64,000 nt of DNA. Origin: Stenotrophomonas maltophilia. GTDB lineage: Bacteria; Pseudomonadota; Gammaproteobacteria; Xanthomonadales; Xanthomonadaceae. Positions 47,142 through 55,225 of this stretch are shown piece by piece. The stretch covers positions 1,134,001-1,198,000 of the forward strand of contig NZ_LT906480.1 in NCBI RefSeq assembly GCF_900186865.1. The letters are read 5' to 3'. Positions within the stretch are counted from its first letter, which is position 1, and the number at the start of each line of letters is the position of its first letter. Both the position numbers and the translations under genes were made by a program. Below the pieces are notes generated by a model. That model searched no databases and had not been told where the DNA came from. It was given only the letters and a program-made list of their open reading frames with translations.

Positions 47142-47468
47142 GTGCCTTGGTTTGTCGTGTTGAGGGCACTGGTGCTGGTCATGGGGATCGCTGGGGCGCA
47201 TGCCGCCGAACCGATCGACATCAACCGCGCCGATGCCCAGGCGCTGCAGCAGGGATTGACGATGGTCGGAGCCGCCAAGGCCGAGGCGATCGTTGAGCAC
47301 CGGCGCAGACACGGCCCGTTTCATCGCGTCGAGGACCTGACGCAGGTGAAGGGGATAGGGAAAGCAATCGTCGAACGGAATCGACAGCGGATCACCGTAG
47401 GCAACAGGTTGTTGCCGGCGGATCCGGTACCCGGATCGGTACCGGTGCGAACCGTACCGAGGCGCTGA
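47142..47468 (+). CDS. ComEA-like helix-hairpin-helix protein (GTG start)
   Basis: A 108-residue secreted protein: signal peptide MPWFVVLRALVLVMGIAGAH plus A, then a tandem HhH DNA-binding domain (IDINRADAQALQQGLTMVG; FHRVEDLTQVKGIGKAIVERN, motif VKGIGKAI). The GTG at 47142 is fixed by AAGGAG 9 bp upstream; the open frame before it lacks a ribosome-binding site. ComEA binds incoming DNA in the periplasm in natural transformation, which fits with pilT/pilU in the same window. The small-RNA candidate follows immediately and may share its transcript. Confidence 0.88.
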   Translation: MPWFVVLRALVLVMGIAGAHAAEPIDINRADAQALQQGLTMVGAAKAEAIVEHRRRHGPFHRVEDLTQVKGIGKAIVERNRQRITVGNRLLPADPVPGSVPVRTVPRR

Positions 47469-47469
47469 C

Positions 47470-47740
47470 AGCAGGAATCGTCGGAACCGGCAGGAAGCTG
47501 GTTCAGCGGTCACGGACAGGACGGCCGTGACCACCGACCGCCGCAGGACGCGGCACCAATCACCAGGATGGTGGCATCACAGACCTGTGGAAGGGGCTGA
47601 GATACAAGCAGGACAGACGCGGCCGCGTGCAGGATGCAACGCTACCCCCACAGCGCAGGATGCGAGGGGGCGGCAGCAGGCCGACAAGGACGTAACGATT
47701 GCCCGGTACGACACATGGCTGTGTCGCCGGGCAGTTTCAT
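47470..47740 (+). ncRNA. Candidate CsrB/RsmZ-type sRNA that titrates CsrA/RsmA
   Basis: About 230 bases after the comEA-like stop contain twelve GGA triplets, nine of them AGGA. Six AGGA motifs occupy the loops of predicted hairpins: AACCGGC/GCTGGTT around 47492; GGTCACGG/CCGTGACC around 47518 (loop ACAGGA); CCGC/GCGG around 47545; CACC/GGTG around 47565; GCGTGC/GC-A-ACGC around 47631; CCCCC...CGC/GCG...GGGGG around 47657. A further ACAAGGACGT at 47685-47694 matches the CsrA consensus. The region ends in the strong hairpin TGCCCGG-TA-CGACACA/TGTGTCG-CCGGGCA (47700-47733) and a T-rich stretch. Hairpin loops with GGA plus a terminator are the hallmark of Csr/Rsm RNAs. The 5' end may be its own start or a cut in the comEA mRNA 3' UTR. 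Confidence 0.75.
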
Positions 47741-47745
47741 TTCCG
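47700..47745 (+). terminator. Intrinsic terminator of the sRNA candidate
   Basis: Two stacked 7-bp stems (TGCCCGG/CCGGGCA and CGACACA/TGTGTCG, two-base bulge, loop TGGC) followed by GTTTCATTTCC. The T-tract is broken but the stem is very stable. Confidence 0.8.
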
Positions 47746-47820
47746 GCGCCTGGTTTTGCCGCGGCCACCACGGGCCGATGGTGTACGGTGGCCGCACCGC
47801 ATGGAAAGGACCCCCGCTGG

Positions 47821-48906
47821 ATGCTCGCGCTCCGCCCCACCACCCTGATGCTCGCCCTTGCACTGGCCCTGCCGCTGCTGGCCCATGCCGCTGCGCCGAC
47901 AGCGGCTGCCAAGCCCACGGCTGCCGCAGCCAGCAGCGCTGAAGTGCGCGGGCCGACCGACCTCAAGCCGGGCGAATACCTCTGGCATCCGGAAATCTCG
48001 CCGACCGGCCCGATCGTGCTGGTGGTCAGCCTCGATGAGCAGCGCGCCTACGTCTACCGCAACGGCATTGCCATCGGCCTGACCACGATCAGCTCGGGCA
48101 AGGCCGGGCACGAGACGCCGACCGGCGTGTTCACCATCCTGCAGAAGGACAAGGACCACAGGTCCAACCTCTACAACAGCGCGCCGATGCCGTACATGCA
48201 GCGGCTGACCTGGGACGGCATCGCCCTGCATGGCGGCAGCCTGCCCGGGCATCCCGCCTCGCACGGCTGCGTGCGCCTGCCGCAGGCCTTCGCGCAGAAG
48301 CTGTTCAGCGAAACCCAGCGCGGCGATACCGTGGTCGTGGCCGATGCCAAGAGCTCACCGATGACCCTGGCCTATCCGTCGGTGCTGGCGCCGGTGAACG
48401 CGCGCGGCCAGGCCCTGCCGGAGGCCGAGGGCGGAGCCCCGGCACAGGCCTGGTGGGACGACAGCGCGGCGCCGGCCGGGCAGGTCGGCATCCTGGTCAG
48501 CCTGCACGACCAGCGCCTGTACGTGCTGCGCGATGGCGTGATGATCGGCGAGTCGCCGCTGAAGGCTGACGCCCTGCCGGCGTTCCAGGGCACCACGCTG
48601 TTCGTGATGGGGCAGGGTTACAGCGACACCCCCAGCCCGCTGGACGTGAACCAGCGCCTGCACCAGTGGACGGCCTACCCGTTGCTGGGCCAGGACCGTG
48701 CCCAGGCCACGCCGGACCTGCTGGCCACGCCCTCGCTGCCGATGGCGCTGCCGCCCGATTTCGCCCGCCAGCTGTACCAGGTGCTGGTGCCGGGCACGAC
48801 CCTGCTGGTGACCTCGCTGCCAGCGGTCCGCCCAAGCCCGGCTGAATCCGGAATGCAGCCGGTCTTGGAATCCGAGCCGCCAGGGTCCACCCTCAAGGGC
48901 AACTGA
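47821..48906 (+). CDS. YkuD-family L,D-transpeptidase
   Basis: A 361-residue secreted protein. The signal peptide is LALALALPLLAHA, followed by an Ala-rich linker and a YkuD domain (about residues 65-190) with the active-site motif ALHGGSLPGHPASHGCVRLP (His about 137, Cys150). The C-terminal half (from about 230) holds a second, degenerate YkuD-like start (GQVGILVSLHDQRLYVLRDG) with no HxxxSHGC motif. Family members make 3-3 crosslinks or attach proteins to peptidoglycan. I start at the ATG at 47821 (GAAAGG upstream); the frame is open back through the sRNA region, which I do not consider coding. Confidence 0.9.
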   Translation: MLALRPTTLMLALALALPLLAHAAAPTAAAKPTAAAASSAEVRGPTDLKPGEYLWHPEISPTGPIVLVVSLDEQRAYVYRNGIAIGLTTISSGKAGHETPTGVFTILQKDKDHRSNLYNSAPMPYMQRLTWDGIALHGGSLPGHPASHGCVRLPQAFAQKLFSETQRGDTVVVADAKSSPMTLAYPSVLAPVNARGQALPEAEGGAPAQAWWDDSAAPAGQVGILVSLHDQRLYVLRDGVMIGESPLKADALPAFQGTTLFVMGQGYSDTPSPLDVNQRLHQWTAYPLLGQDRAQATPDLLATPSLPMALPPDFARQLYQVLVPGTTLLVTSLPAVRPSPAESGMQPVLESEPPGSTLKGN

Positions 48907-48923
48907 GTGCCCTCGTTGTGCCC

Positions 48924-49649
48924 ATGACTGCATCCCGCCTGTGCCGGCTGGCCGCGTTCGGCCTGCTGGCGACCTCGGCCAGCGCCCCAGCGCTGGCACA
49001 GACGCCCGCCCTTGCCACCAGCGCCGATGATCTGGCTGCCCTGCTGTCGCGCAGTGCACCCAAGGCCGACCGCCACGTGTTGCAGCTGGCGGCGCACGCC
49101 ATGCGCTGTGCGCTGCAGCGGCCGGAACTGGGCATCAATGGTGATCGCCTCAGCGTGATCGACTATTCGCGCCCGTCCACCGAGCCGCGCCTGTGGGTGT
49201 TCGACCTGGCCCACCAGCGCCTGCTGTTCGAGGAATGGGTGGCGCATGGCCGCAACAGTGGCGAGAACCGCACCGAGCACTTCTCCAACCGCGATGGCAG
49301 TTTCATGTCCAGCCTCGGCGCGTTCACCGCGCAGGAGACCTACATGGGTGGCAATGGATATTCGCTGCGCCTGGCCGGGCTGGAACCGGGCTTCAACGAC
49401 CGCGCGCGTGACCGAGCCATCGTCATCCATGGTGCGCCATACGTGAACCCGGCTGCCGCGCAGCTGCAGGGGCGGCTGGGCCGCAGCCTGGGTTGCCCGG
49501 CGGTGCGCCTGTCGGTGGCCAGGCCGCTGATCGATGCGTTGCGTGGCGGCACGATGGTGTTTGCTTACTACCCCGACCAGGATTGGCTGAAGCACTCGCA
49601 GCTGTTGGCCGGCGGGTGCGGTGGCCAGGGCACGCTCGCCACGCGGTGA
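48924..49649 (+). CDS. Murein L,D-transpeptidase catalytic domain family (YkuD_2-like)
   Basis: A 241-residue secreted protein with a signal peptide ending AAFGLLATSASAPALAQ and the YkuD_2-type motifs: VFDLAHQRLLFEEWVAHGRNSG, the His in VIHGAPYV and the putative nucleophile in RSLGCPAVRL. This family is related to, but distinct from, the neighbouring YkuD gene 17 bp upstream, so two peptidoglycan-modifying candidates form one operon. Confidence 0.88.
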   Translation: MTASRLCRLAAFGLLATSASAPALAQTPALATSADDLAALLSRSAPKADRHVLQLAAHAMRCALQRPELGINGDRLSVIDYSRPSTEPRLWVFDLAHQRLLFEEWVAHGRNSGENRTEHFSNRDGSFMSSLGAFTAQETYMGGNGYSLRLAGLEPGFNDRARDRAIVIHGAPYVNPAAAQLQGRLGRSLGCPAVRLSVARPLIDALRGGTMVFAYYPDQDWLKHSQLLAGGCGGQGTLATR

Positions 49650-49683
49650 TGCACGACGGCGCGCGGCATGATGCAATGCGCCG

Positions 49684-50292
49684 ATGAACATCGACTCCCT
49701 GCTGCACACTCCGAGCCAGGTGATCTCCAGCCTGGACTACCGCCGCGAACGTTGGCGCAACGGCCTGGGCTGGACCCGCGAGATCCTGCGCCTGCCCGCG
49801 CAGGGGGATGACTGGGCGCTGCGCCTGTCGGTGGCCGAAATCGAACAGGATGCCGCGTTCTCTGCCTTCCCCGGCGTGGAGCGTGAACTGGTGTTGCTGC
49901 AGGGCAATGGCGTGCGCCTGCGCTTCGACGATGGACGCGTGGCGGAAGTGCTGCCGCCACACGGACGAGTGCGGTTTGCTGGTGAGGAGACACTGCACGG
50001 GGAACTGGTCGATGGCACCACCCACGACTTCAACCTGATGTGGAAGCGCGAGCTGCTGCAGGCCGAACTGCTGCACCGGCCGCTGGTGGGCGCGATGTTC
50101 TTCTTCTGCGAACCGGGCGTGGCCTGGGCGCTGCATCTGCTGGCCGGTCAGGCGGAGTTTGGTGCCGACAGCGGGCTGCCGGCGCTGCAGGCGGGCGATA
50201 CCGCATGGTTGGCGGCCGGCGAACGTCAGCGGCACGCGTTGCAGGGCGGTGGCGAGTTGCTGGCGATACGGGTCAGTGCAGCAGCGGGATGA
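49684..50292 (+). CDS. HutD-family protein
   Basis: A 202-residue cupin-like protein (RRERWRNGLGWTREILRLPA; DWALRLSVAEIEQDAAFSAFPGVEREL, key residues WRLSVAxIxxDxxFSxFPGxxR) that matches HutD, usually found with histidine utilisation genes. No hut genes are visible here. HutD may bind formylglutamate as a governor of the pathway; that role is not shown for an orphan copy. Confidence 0.88.
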   Translation: MNIDSLLHTPSQVISSLDYRRERWRNGLGWTREILRLPAQGDDWALRLSVAEIEQDAAFSAFPGVERELVLLQGNGVRLRFDDGRVAEVLPPHGRVRFAGEETLHGELVDGTTHDFNLMWKRELLQAELLHRPLVGAMFFFCEPGVAWALHLLAGQAEFGADSGLPALQAGDTAWLAAGERQRHALQGGGELLAIRVSAAAG

Positions 50293-50313
50293 TTCCTGGG
50301 CGCCGGTGGGCGC

Positions 50314-50429
50314 CATCCACGCATGGCGTGGATCTACAGCTGTGCGGTTGTCACCATGCCTGGGCACGCCGTCATGGTGCGGCTGTGGTTGGGGTCAGAG
50401 CCCTTTCCTGCGGAAAGGGATCCGACCCC
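50314..50429. repeat. ATCCACGC palindrome and GGGGTCAGAGCCC inverted repeat
   Basis: ATCCACGCATGGCGTGGAT (50314-50332) is the hairpin also seen at 6.5, 24.6 and 55.3 kb. GGGGTCAGAGCCCTTTCC mirrored by GGAAAGGGATCCGACCCC (50391-50429) is a further copy of the family at 21969. They lie between convergent HutD and flavoreductase genes. Confidence 0.88.
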
Positions 50430-50439
50430 GATGGTTCGT

Positions 50440-52044
50440 TCAATACACATCGCGCCGGTAACGACCGGCCAGCAACAGCGCTTCCTTGCCCGCAGTACCC
50501 AACACCTGCTCGATCACCGCATCCACCGCCGGGGCCATGCCCTGCAGGCTGCCGCAGACCAGGATCGTCGTGCCTTCATCCACCCACTGCCGCAGCGTTG
50601 CCGCTTCGGCCAGCAGCCGGTCCTGCACATAGCGATGCGCGCCGCCATCTCGGCTGAACACCGCATCCAGCCGCGCCAACGTGCCGTCGGCCAGCATCGC
50701 CTGCAGTTCTTCACCGAAGTGGAAGTCGTGCGCGGCGGTACGCTCACCGAACAGCAGCCAGGTGCGGCGCGCGCCACTCCGGGCACGTTCGTGCAGATGC
50801 GCGCGCAGGCCGGCGATGCCGGTGCCGTTGCCGATCAGCAGCAGCGGCACATCGGCGGGCACGCCATGGAAATTGTCGTTGCGGCGCAGACGCAGCTGCA
50901 CCGGTTCGTCGATGGCCGCGTGGTCGCACAGCCAGCCACTGCCGATGCCCGGTGTTCCATCGGCGCGCAGTTGGCGGCGCAGCAGCAGCTCCACCGCACC
51001 GTCGGCCATCACCGAGGCGATCGAGTACTCGCGATGCGGCAGCGGCTGCAGGGTCGCCAGCAATGCAGGCAGATCACCCGGGGGAACCAATGAGGGCAGG
51101 TGCGAGCGCGCGACGCGTGCCAGCAACGTCTGTCCGTCATCCAGCACGATGTCCGCGTCAAAGCGTTGTGTGTCCAGCCAGGCACGCACGGTGTGCGATG
51201 GGTGCTGTGGGCCGATCTCGGCGATGTCACCGGCCTGCCATTGCGCATCTGCATCGGCTGGGGGCTGCAGGCGCAACCAATACACGGGGCCGCCGGGGCT
51301 GCCGGGGTTCAGATGCTCGCGCTGCAGCAGCGTCCACGGCTGGTACTCGGCCGGACTCCAGTCGGGCAGTTCGCTGGCGTTACCGCCGAGTTGTCCCAGC
51401 AACTGCTGCCAATGGCGCAGCGCCGCCGGATCGGCGTTGTCGACTTCGATTGCATCGAACAGTGGATGCGCGCCGTGCTGGCGCAGCCATTGGTCGAGCT
51501 GGTGACCGAATCCGCAGAAGTGGCCATAGCTGCGGTCGCCCAGTGCGAGCACGCCGTAGTGCAGATGCTGCAGCGAGGGCGGCGTGGCCATCACCCCGCG
51601 CAGGAAAGGCAGCGCGTGGTCGGGCGGATCACCTTCGCCGGTGGTGCTGGCGATGAACAGCGCGCGCCGGCTGCCAGCCAGCAACACGGCGTCGACCTCA
51701 TGCAGTCCGCGCACGCGCGCTGGCACGCCGGCACCGCGCAGGGCCTCGGCGCTGCGTTCGGCCAGTTCGCGGGCAATGCCGGTCTGGCTGGACCAGGCCA
51801 GCAGGATGGGCGCGGTGTCTCCGCTTGCGGCATCGTCGCGCGGGCGCCCACGCCACCACAGTGCAACGCAGGCCAGCGCATACAGCGCCGTGGCGAGCAC
51901 CGCGATCTGAGACTGCCGCGCCGGTGGCGCACCCTGCCACCAGGCCTCACCGAGGTGCAGGCGCAGCAGCGCCCAGCCGATCAGCGCCAGCAGAAGCAGG
52001 ACCATCGCGTTGCCGAGCCACGCGCGCGACGGCCGGGTACTCAT
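50440..52044 (-). CDS. Membrane-anchored sulfite reductase-like flavoprotein (NADPH flavoreductase)
   Basis: A 534-residue diflavin reductase. Two transmembrane helices near the N-terminus (AMVLLLLALIGWALLRL about 13-29; IAVLATALYALACVALWW about 47-64), then a flavodoxin-like FMN domain (ILLAWSSQTGIARELAERSAE; ASTTGEGDPPDHALPFL) at about 80-215, and a CysJ-type FAD/NADPH module (REYSIAS; LLLIGNGTGIAGLRAHL; RRDVY terminus). It can bring electrons from cytosolic NADPH to the membrane. Last gene of the PepSY/DUF2271/DUF4198/apbE unit, overlapping apbE by 4 bp; the context suggests reduction of iron chelates. Confidence 0.9.
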   Translation of the reverse strand: MSTRPSRAWLGNAMVLLLLALIGWALLRLHLGEAWWQGAPPARQSQIAVLATALYALACVALWWRGRPRDDAASGDTAPILLAWSSQTGIARELAERSAEALRGAGVPARVRGLHEVDAVLLAGSRRALFIASTTGEGDPPDHALPFLRGVMATPPSLQHLHYGVLALGDRSYGHFCGFGHQLDQWLRQHGAHPLFDAIEVDNADPAALRHWQQLLGQLGGNASELPDWSPAEYQPWTLLQREHLNPGSPGGPVYWLRLQPPADADAQWQAGDIAEIGPQHPSHTVRAWLDTQRFDADIVLDDGQTLLARVARSHLPSLVPPGDLPALLATLQPLPHREYSIASVMADGAVELLLRRQLRADGTPGIGSGWLCDHAAIDEPVQLRLRRNDNFHGVPADVPLLLIGNGTGIAGLRAHLHERARSGARRTWLLFGERTAAHDFHFGEELQAMLADGTLARLDAVFSRDGGAHRYVQDRLLAEAATLRQWVDEGTTILVCGSLQGMAPAVDAVIEQVLGTAGKEALLLAGRYRRDVY

Positions 52045-53012
52045 GGGCTCTGCTCGTCGAGCAGGCGCTGGAAGGCGCTGCTGAGGAATTCCTGCGGGCC
52101 GTCTGCTGCACGCTGCAGGTAGCGTGCAGCCAGGCCTTCGCGCTCGGCCAGCGCCATGCCCTGTTCGCGGCCCAGCACGGTCAGTGCGGTGGCCCAGGCA
52201 TCGGCGTGCATGGCGTCGTCGGCCACCACGGTGACTGCCGCGGCAACCTGGCGCACCGGTCTGCCCGAACGCGGGTCCAGGCTGTGACTGTAGGCCTCGC
52301 CATCGACCTGGTACTGGTGCCAGCGATCGCCGGAGGTGGCCACCGCCTTGCCCTCCAGCGCCAGCACCCGCGGCGGGGTATTGGTGTGCGCATCTTCTTC
52401 CGGCGCGGACTCCACCAGCACGCGCCACGGCTGGCTGTCCGGTTTGCGGCCGTAGCCGGCCAGTTCGCCGCCGACTTCGACCAGCGCGGCAGTGATGCCC
52501 TGTGTGCGCAGCCACGCAGCGACATGGTCGACGCCAAAGCCCTTGGCGATCGCGGAGAGATCCAGTTCCAGCCCACCCGGTTGCAGCAGCGCATCGTCCT
52601 GCCACTGCAGGCGCTGCCAACCGCAGCGATCGCGCGTGGCCTGCAGGGTAGCGTCGTCGGGCTGGCGGCGTTCACCGGCATGGGCACCGAAGCCCCACAG
52701 GGCAACCAGCGGACCGAGGGTGGGATCGAAGGCGCCGCCACTGGCGGAAGCGATGGCCTGTGCGCAGGCCAGAACGTGGCGGGTCTCGGCCGGCAGCACG
52801 CACCATTGGCCCGCGTCGGCGCGGTTGTAGCGGCTCAGGTCCGAACCGGGCTCCCAGGTACTCATCTGCGCGACCACTTCGTCCAGCCGCGCCTGGATGC
52901 CGGCGTGCAGCGGGTGCAGGTCGCGCTGGCGCGGCGCGACCAGCGACACGCTCCAGGTGGTGCCCATGGTGGTGCCGCCGAGGCGGGCGATGTCGAGCAG
53001 GGAATCGGTCAT
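52041..53012 (-). CDS. apbE: FAD:protein FMN transferase (ApbE family)
   Basis: A 323-residue ApbE-fold protein: TTMGTTWSVSL start, the FAD site LDLSAIAKGFGVDHVAAWL with Lys, VEVGGELAGYG, and the Mg/Thr region ADDAMHADAWATAL. The family attaches FMN covalently to Ser/Thr of target proteins. No signal peptide or lipobox is visible at the ATG at 53012 or in frame above it, which is odd for an enzyme whose likely target (the adjacent DUF2271 protein) is secreted. It lies between the DUF4198 and flavoreductase genes. Confidence 0.93.
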   Translation of the reverse strand: MTDSLLDIARLGGTTMGTTWSVSLVAPRQRDLHPLHAGIQARLDEVVAQMSTWEPGSDLSRYNRADAGQWCVLPAETRHVLACAQAIASASGGAFDPTLGPLVALWGFGAHAGERRQPDDATLQATRDRCGWQRLQWQDDALLQPGGLELDLSAIAKGFGVDHVAAWLRTQGITAALVEVGGELAGYGRKPDSQPWRVLVESAPEEDAHTNTPPRVLALEGKAVATSGDRWHQYQVDGEAYSHSLDPRSGRPVRQVAAAVTVVADDAMHADAWATALTVLGREQGMALAEREGLAARYLQRAADGPQEFLSSAFQRLLDEQSP

Positions 53013-53065
53013 GGTGATGCGTTGCGGGTGCGATGCCGGGCTGCCCGGCATCGCGGTCCGCGTCA

Positions 53066-53869
53066 TTACTGCGGCAGCACTTCCAGCGTGGCGACGTAGC
53101 TCAGGCGGCGCTTGGCGGCCTGCTTCACCGACGTCTTGTTGTCCTCGGTGCCGGTTTCCAGCCAGTACATGCCGGCTTCCGGCCAGGTCACCTTGATCTC
53201 GCCCTTGGCATCGCTGGTGACCTTCAGCTCGTCCTGTGCGTTGCGGTAGCGGGTGGCACCACGCACGATCTCGAATTCCAGGCCGGCCGCCGGCTTGCCA
53301 TCGACGAGCACGCGGAAGGTGGCTTCCTCGCCGGCGAACAGATCGTTCGGGTGGCCGACGGCGACCAGCTCGATGCCACGGTTGGTCGGCTTCAGCGCGG
53401 TATCGTTTGGCGCGCCGTTGGTGACGAAGGTCTCCACGCGGCCGACCGACTGGCTCACTTCCAGCTTCTTCGCGTCCTTCGGCAGTTCGCCGAAGGTGGC
53501 AACGCTGCCGCGCCAGCGCTTGCGCTCGCCGTTCTGCTCGTAGGTGGCGAACAGGCCATCGTTGACCGACGCGATGCGGTAGGTGCCCGGCTGCTTCAGT
53601 TCGATGTCGAACACGCTGCGGTACTTGCCGGTCGACGCGTTCTGCGGCTGCACGGTGCTGCCGTCCGGTGCGGTGATCACCAGCGATTCCAGGCGCAGCG
53701 GCACGTGGTTGAAGTAGAACAGGTCGTTGGAGACCGCACCGTCGACGGTGATCCACGGCGCGTTGCCGGCGATCACGGTCTGCGAGGGCAGCAGCCAGGC
53801 CTTGTGGGCCAGGGCGGAGAAGGGAAGGGCAGCGGCCAGGGCGGCGGCGAGGACGAGCGTGCGCTTCAT
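53066..53869 (-). CDS. DUF4198 periplasmic protein
   Basis: A 267-residue secreted protein with signal peptide [20 protein letters not shown] plus A, the mature N-terminus starting HKAWLLPS as usual for DUF4198, and two beta-sandwich-like halves, the second (from about 160) resembling a CNA-B/peptidase-regulatory domain. The N-terminal HKAWLLP His may bind metal. DUF4198 proteins often lie beside TonB receptors and are thought to handle metals. Start at the ATG at 53869. Confidence 0.87.
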   Translation of the reverse strand: MKRTLVLAAALAAALPFSALAHKAWLLPSQTVIAGNAPWITVDGAVSNDLFYFNHVPLRLESLVITAPDGSTVQPQNASTGKYRSVFDIELKQPGTYRIASVNDGLFATYEQNGERKRWRGSVATFGELPKDAKKLEVSQSVGRVETFVTNGAPNDTALKPTNRGIELVAVGHPNDLFAGEEATFRVLVDGKPAAGLEFEIVRGATRYRNAQDELKVTSDAKGEIKVTWPEAGMYWLETGTEDNKTSVKQAAKRRLSYVATLEVLPQ

Positions 53870-53909
53870 GCGGAAGACTCCAGTGGATGCGGGGTAATGC
53901 GACAAGGGC

Positions 53910-53945
53910 GAGGGGATTACGACTTAATCCCCTCCGTCCCCTTTT
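53910..53945. repeat. GGGGATTA inverted repeat within the iron gene unit
   Basis: GAGGGGATTA-CGAC-TTAATCCCCTC, then CGTCCCCTTTT on the plus strand. It is a partial copy of the element at 4822. On the coding (minus) strand no T-run follows, so it need not end transcription between the DUF2271 and DUF4198 genes; attenuation is possible. Confidence 0.75.
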
Positions 53946-54463
53946 CAGGGTTTGACGGCGAGGGTGACCTGGCCCAGTTCGGTGGCGCCCTGCGCCTTGC
54001 CGTTCTGCGCGGCGGTGGCCGGCCAGGTGAAGGGGATCTTCAGCAGTTCGCGGCCGCCGACTTCGCGCACCGCTTCCACTACCAGGGTGTAGTTGCCCGG
54101 GGCCAGCTGCTTCAGTGCCGGCTGCCTGTCGTTGAACGACAGCGCGTGCTTGCCGACCGGGCGGGTCGGACCGGTCACGCCATCCACCGGCACCTGCAGG
54201 GTGCGGCCGCTCTTGCGCCACCACTGGCGCAGGTCGGGCAGCCACTTGGTGCCGTGGCCTTCGCTGTTGCTGGTCTGCTGGTACCAGACCGAGAGGTTGG
54301 CCGCGACCTTCTGGTCGGCGCCTTCCAGCCACACGGCCACATACGGGCGGTGGTATTCGGCCACGTTGAGCTTGGGCACTTCGACGTTGATGTTGAGGGT
54401 GGTGGCATAGGCCGGCGAGGTGGCCAGCAGGCCGCTGAGGGCGATGGTCAGGGTGACGCGCAT
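53945..54463 (-). CDS. DUF2271 periplasmic protein with predicted FMN attachment site
   Basis: A 172-residue secreted protein (signal peptide MRVTLTIALSGLLATSPAYA). The DUF2271 body contains VEVPKLNVAEYHRPYVAVW and, at residues 94-100, DGVTGPT followed by RPVGKH. This resembles the D-x-[ST]-G-[AP]-T signal that ApbE flavinylates in NqrC/RnfG and DUF2271 proteins, so Thr100 is the predicted site of covalent FMN. With apbE, PepSY and a flavoreductase alongside, it is a likely periplasmic electron carrier. The assignment of the flavinylation site is inference from motif. Confidence 0.85.
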   Translation of the reverse strand: MRVTLTIALSGLLATSPAYATTLNINVEVPKLNVAEYHRPYVAVWLEGADQKVAANLSVWYQQTSNSEGHGTKWLPDLRQWWRKSGRTLQVPVDGVTGPTRPVGKHALSFNDRQPALKQLAPGNYTLVVEAVREVGGRELLKIPFTWPATAAQNGKAQGATELGQVTLAVKP

Positions 54464-54489
54464 GGGGCGGCTCCGGAAACGGGGAAAAG

Positions 54490-55128
54490 TCAGTGGATCA
54501 GCAACAGGGCGATCAGCAGCGGGATCATCAGGCCGAGGCCGACCAGCGGCCAGGTCATGCGCCGCTGCCGCGCATGCAGGTGCAGCAGGAACAGGCCGGT
54601 GATGCAGAACACCAGGCAGGCCACGGCGAACAGGTCCAGGAACCAGCCCCACGCCGGGCCCGCGTTGCGGCCCTTGTGCAGGTCGTTGAGGTAGGACACC
54701 GCGCCGCGCGAGGTCGATTCGTATTCCACCGCGCCGGTCTCGCGATCGATGCTCAGCCAGGCGTCGCCGCCGGGGCGCGGCAGCGACAGGTAGATCTCTT
54801 CGGGCGACCACTCGGCCGGTCGCCCGCCGATGGCGATGCCCAGCTGTGTGTCCAGCCATTGCCGGGCAGGGCGCGGAATCGGTGCGTTGCCGTCTTCGCG
54901 CGTGCCGAGCTGTCCAAGCAGCGCGGCCGGCAGTTCCAGATGCTGGTTCTGTACCTCGGGCTTGGCCTCGATCTTCGCGGCATGGTTGAGGGTCAGGCCG
55001 GTCACCGCGAACAGCAGCATGCCGATCAGGCACACCGCCGAGCTGATCCAGTGCCACTGGTGCAGCGTCCGCAGCCAGAAGCCGCGGTTCTGTTGCTGCT
55101 GCACGGTGGAAGAGGCAGGACGGCTCAC
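54490..55128 (-). CDS. PepSY-associated transmembrane protein
   Basis: A 212-residue protein with an N-terminal helix preceded by LHQWHW (residues about 22-45), a periplasmic PepSY domain (about 50-150), the signature [20 protein letters not shown], a helix ([17 protein letters not shown]) and a final helix at the C-terminus. Conserved His residues near the helices suggest haem or electron transfer, as in the FoxB/FpvG-like ferric-chelate reductases. First gene of the unit behind the Fur-like site at 55165. Confidence 0.88.
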   Translation of the reverse strand: MSRPASSTVQQQQNRGFWLRTLHQWHWISSAVCLIGMLLFAVTGLTLNHAAKIEAKPEVQNQHLELPAALLGQLGTREDGNAPIPRPARQWLDTQLGIAIGGRPAEWSPEEIYLSLPRPGGDAWLSIDRETGAVEYESTSRGAVSYLNDLHKGRNAGPAWGWFLDLFAVACLVFCITGLFLLHLHARQRRMTWPLVGLGLMIPLLIALLLIH

Positions 55129-55164
55129 GGCAGGGTTCGAGGCGGACGGGGACTGCCCATTACA

Positions 55165-55195
55165 TCATTGATGAGAATAGCTCGCAATTGCGTGT
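55165..55195 (-). promoter_or_regulatory. Fur-box-like site upstream of the PepSY unit
   Basis: On the minus strand AATTGCGAGCTATTCTCATC (starting near 55189) resembles the GCGAAT-n-ATTCTCAT form of the Fur box. It lies about 40 bp before the PepSY start and is the weakest of the three sites in this region. Confidence 0.5.
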
Positions 55196-55225
55196 CGTTC
55201 TGTATCCCTGGAGCAGGTCTGGCGG

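Noticed and set aside
47596..47606. TPP-riboswitch-like GGGGCTGAGATAC before the L,D-transpeptidase gene
   Set aside because: Only the first conserved segment is present; the downstream CTGGNTAATNCCAGCGNAGGGA half is missing. The sequence is better explained as a linker between GGA hairpins of the sRNA candidate.
47527..47820. N-terminal extension of the L,D-transpeptidase
   Set aside because: The frame is open but the encoded residues are Arg/Ala-rich without a signal peptide, the structured GGA hairpins fill the region, and a signal peptide begins at the ATG at 47821.
53910..53945. Terminator splitting the iron unit between DUF2271 and DUF4198
   Set aside because: The hairpin is real but the T-run is on the non-coding strand for these genes; it looks like a dispersed repeat rather than a dedicated terminator.
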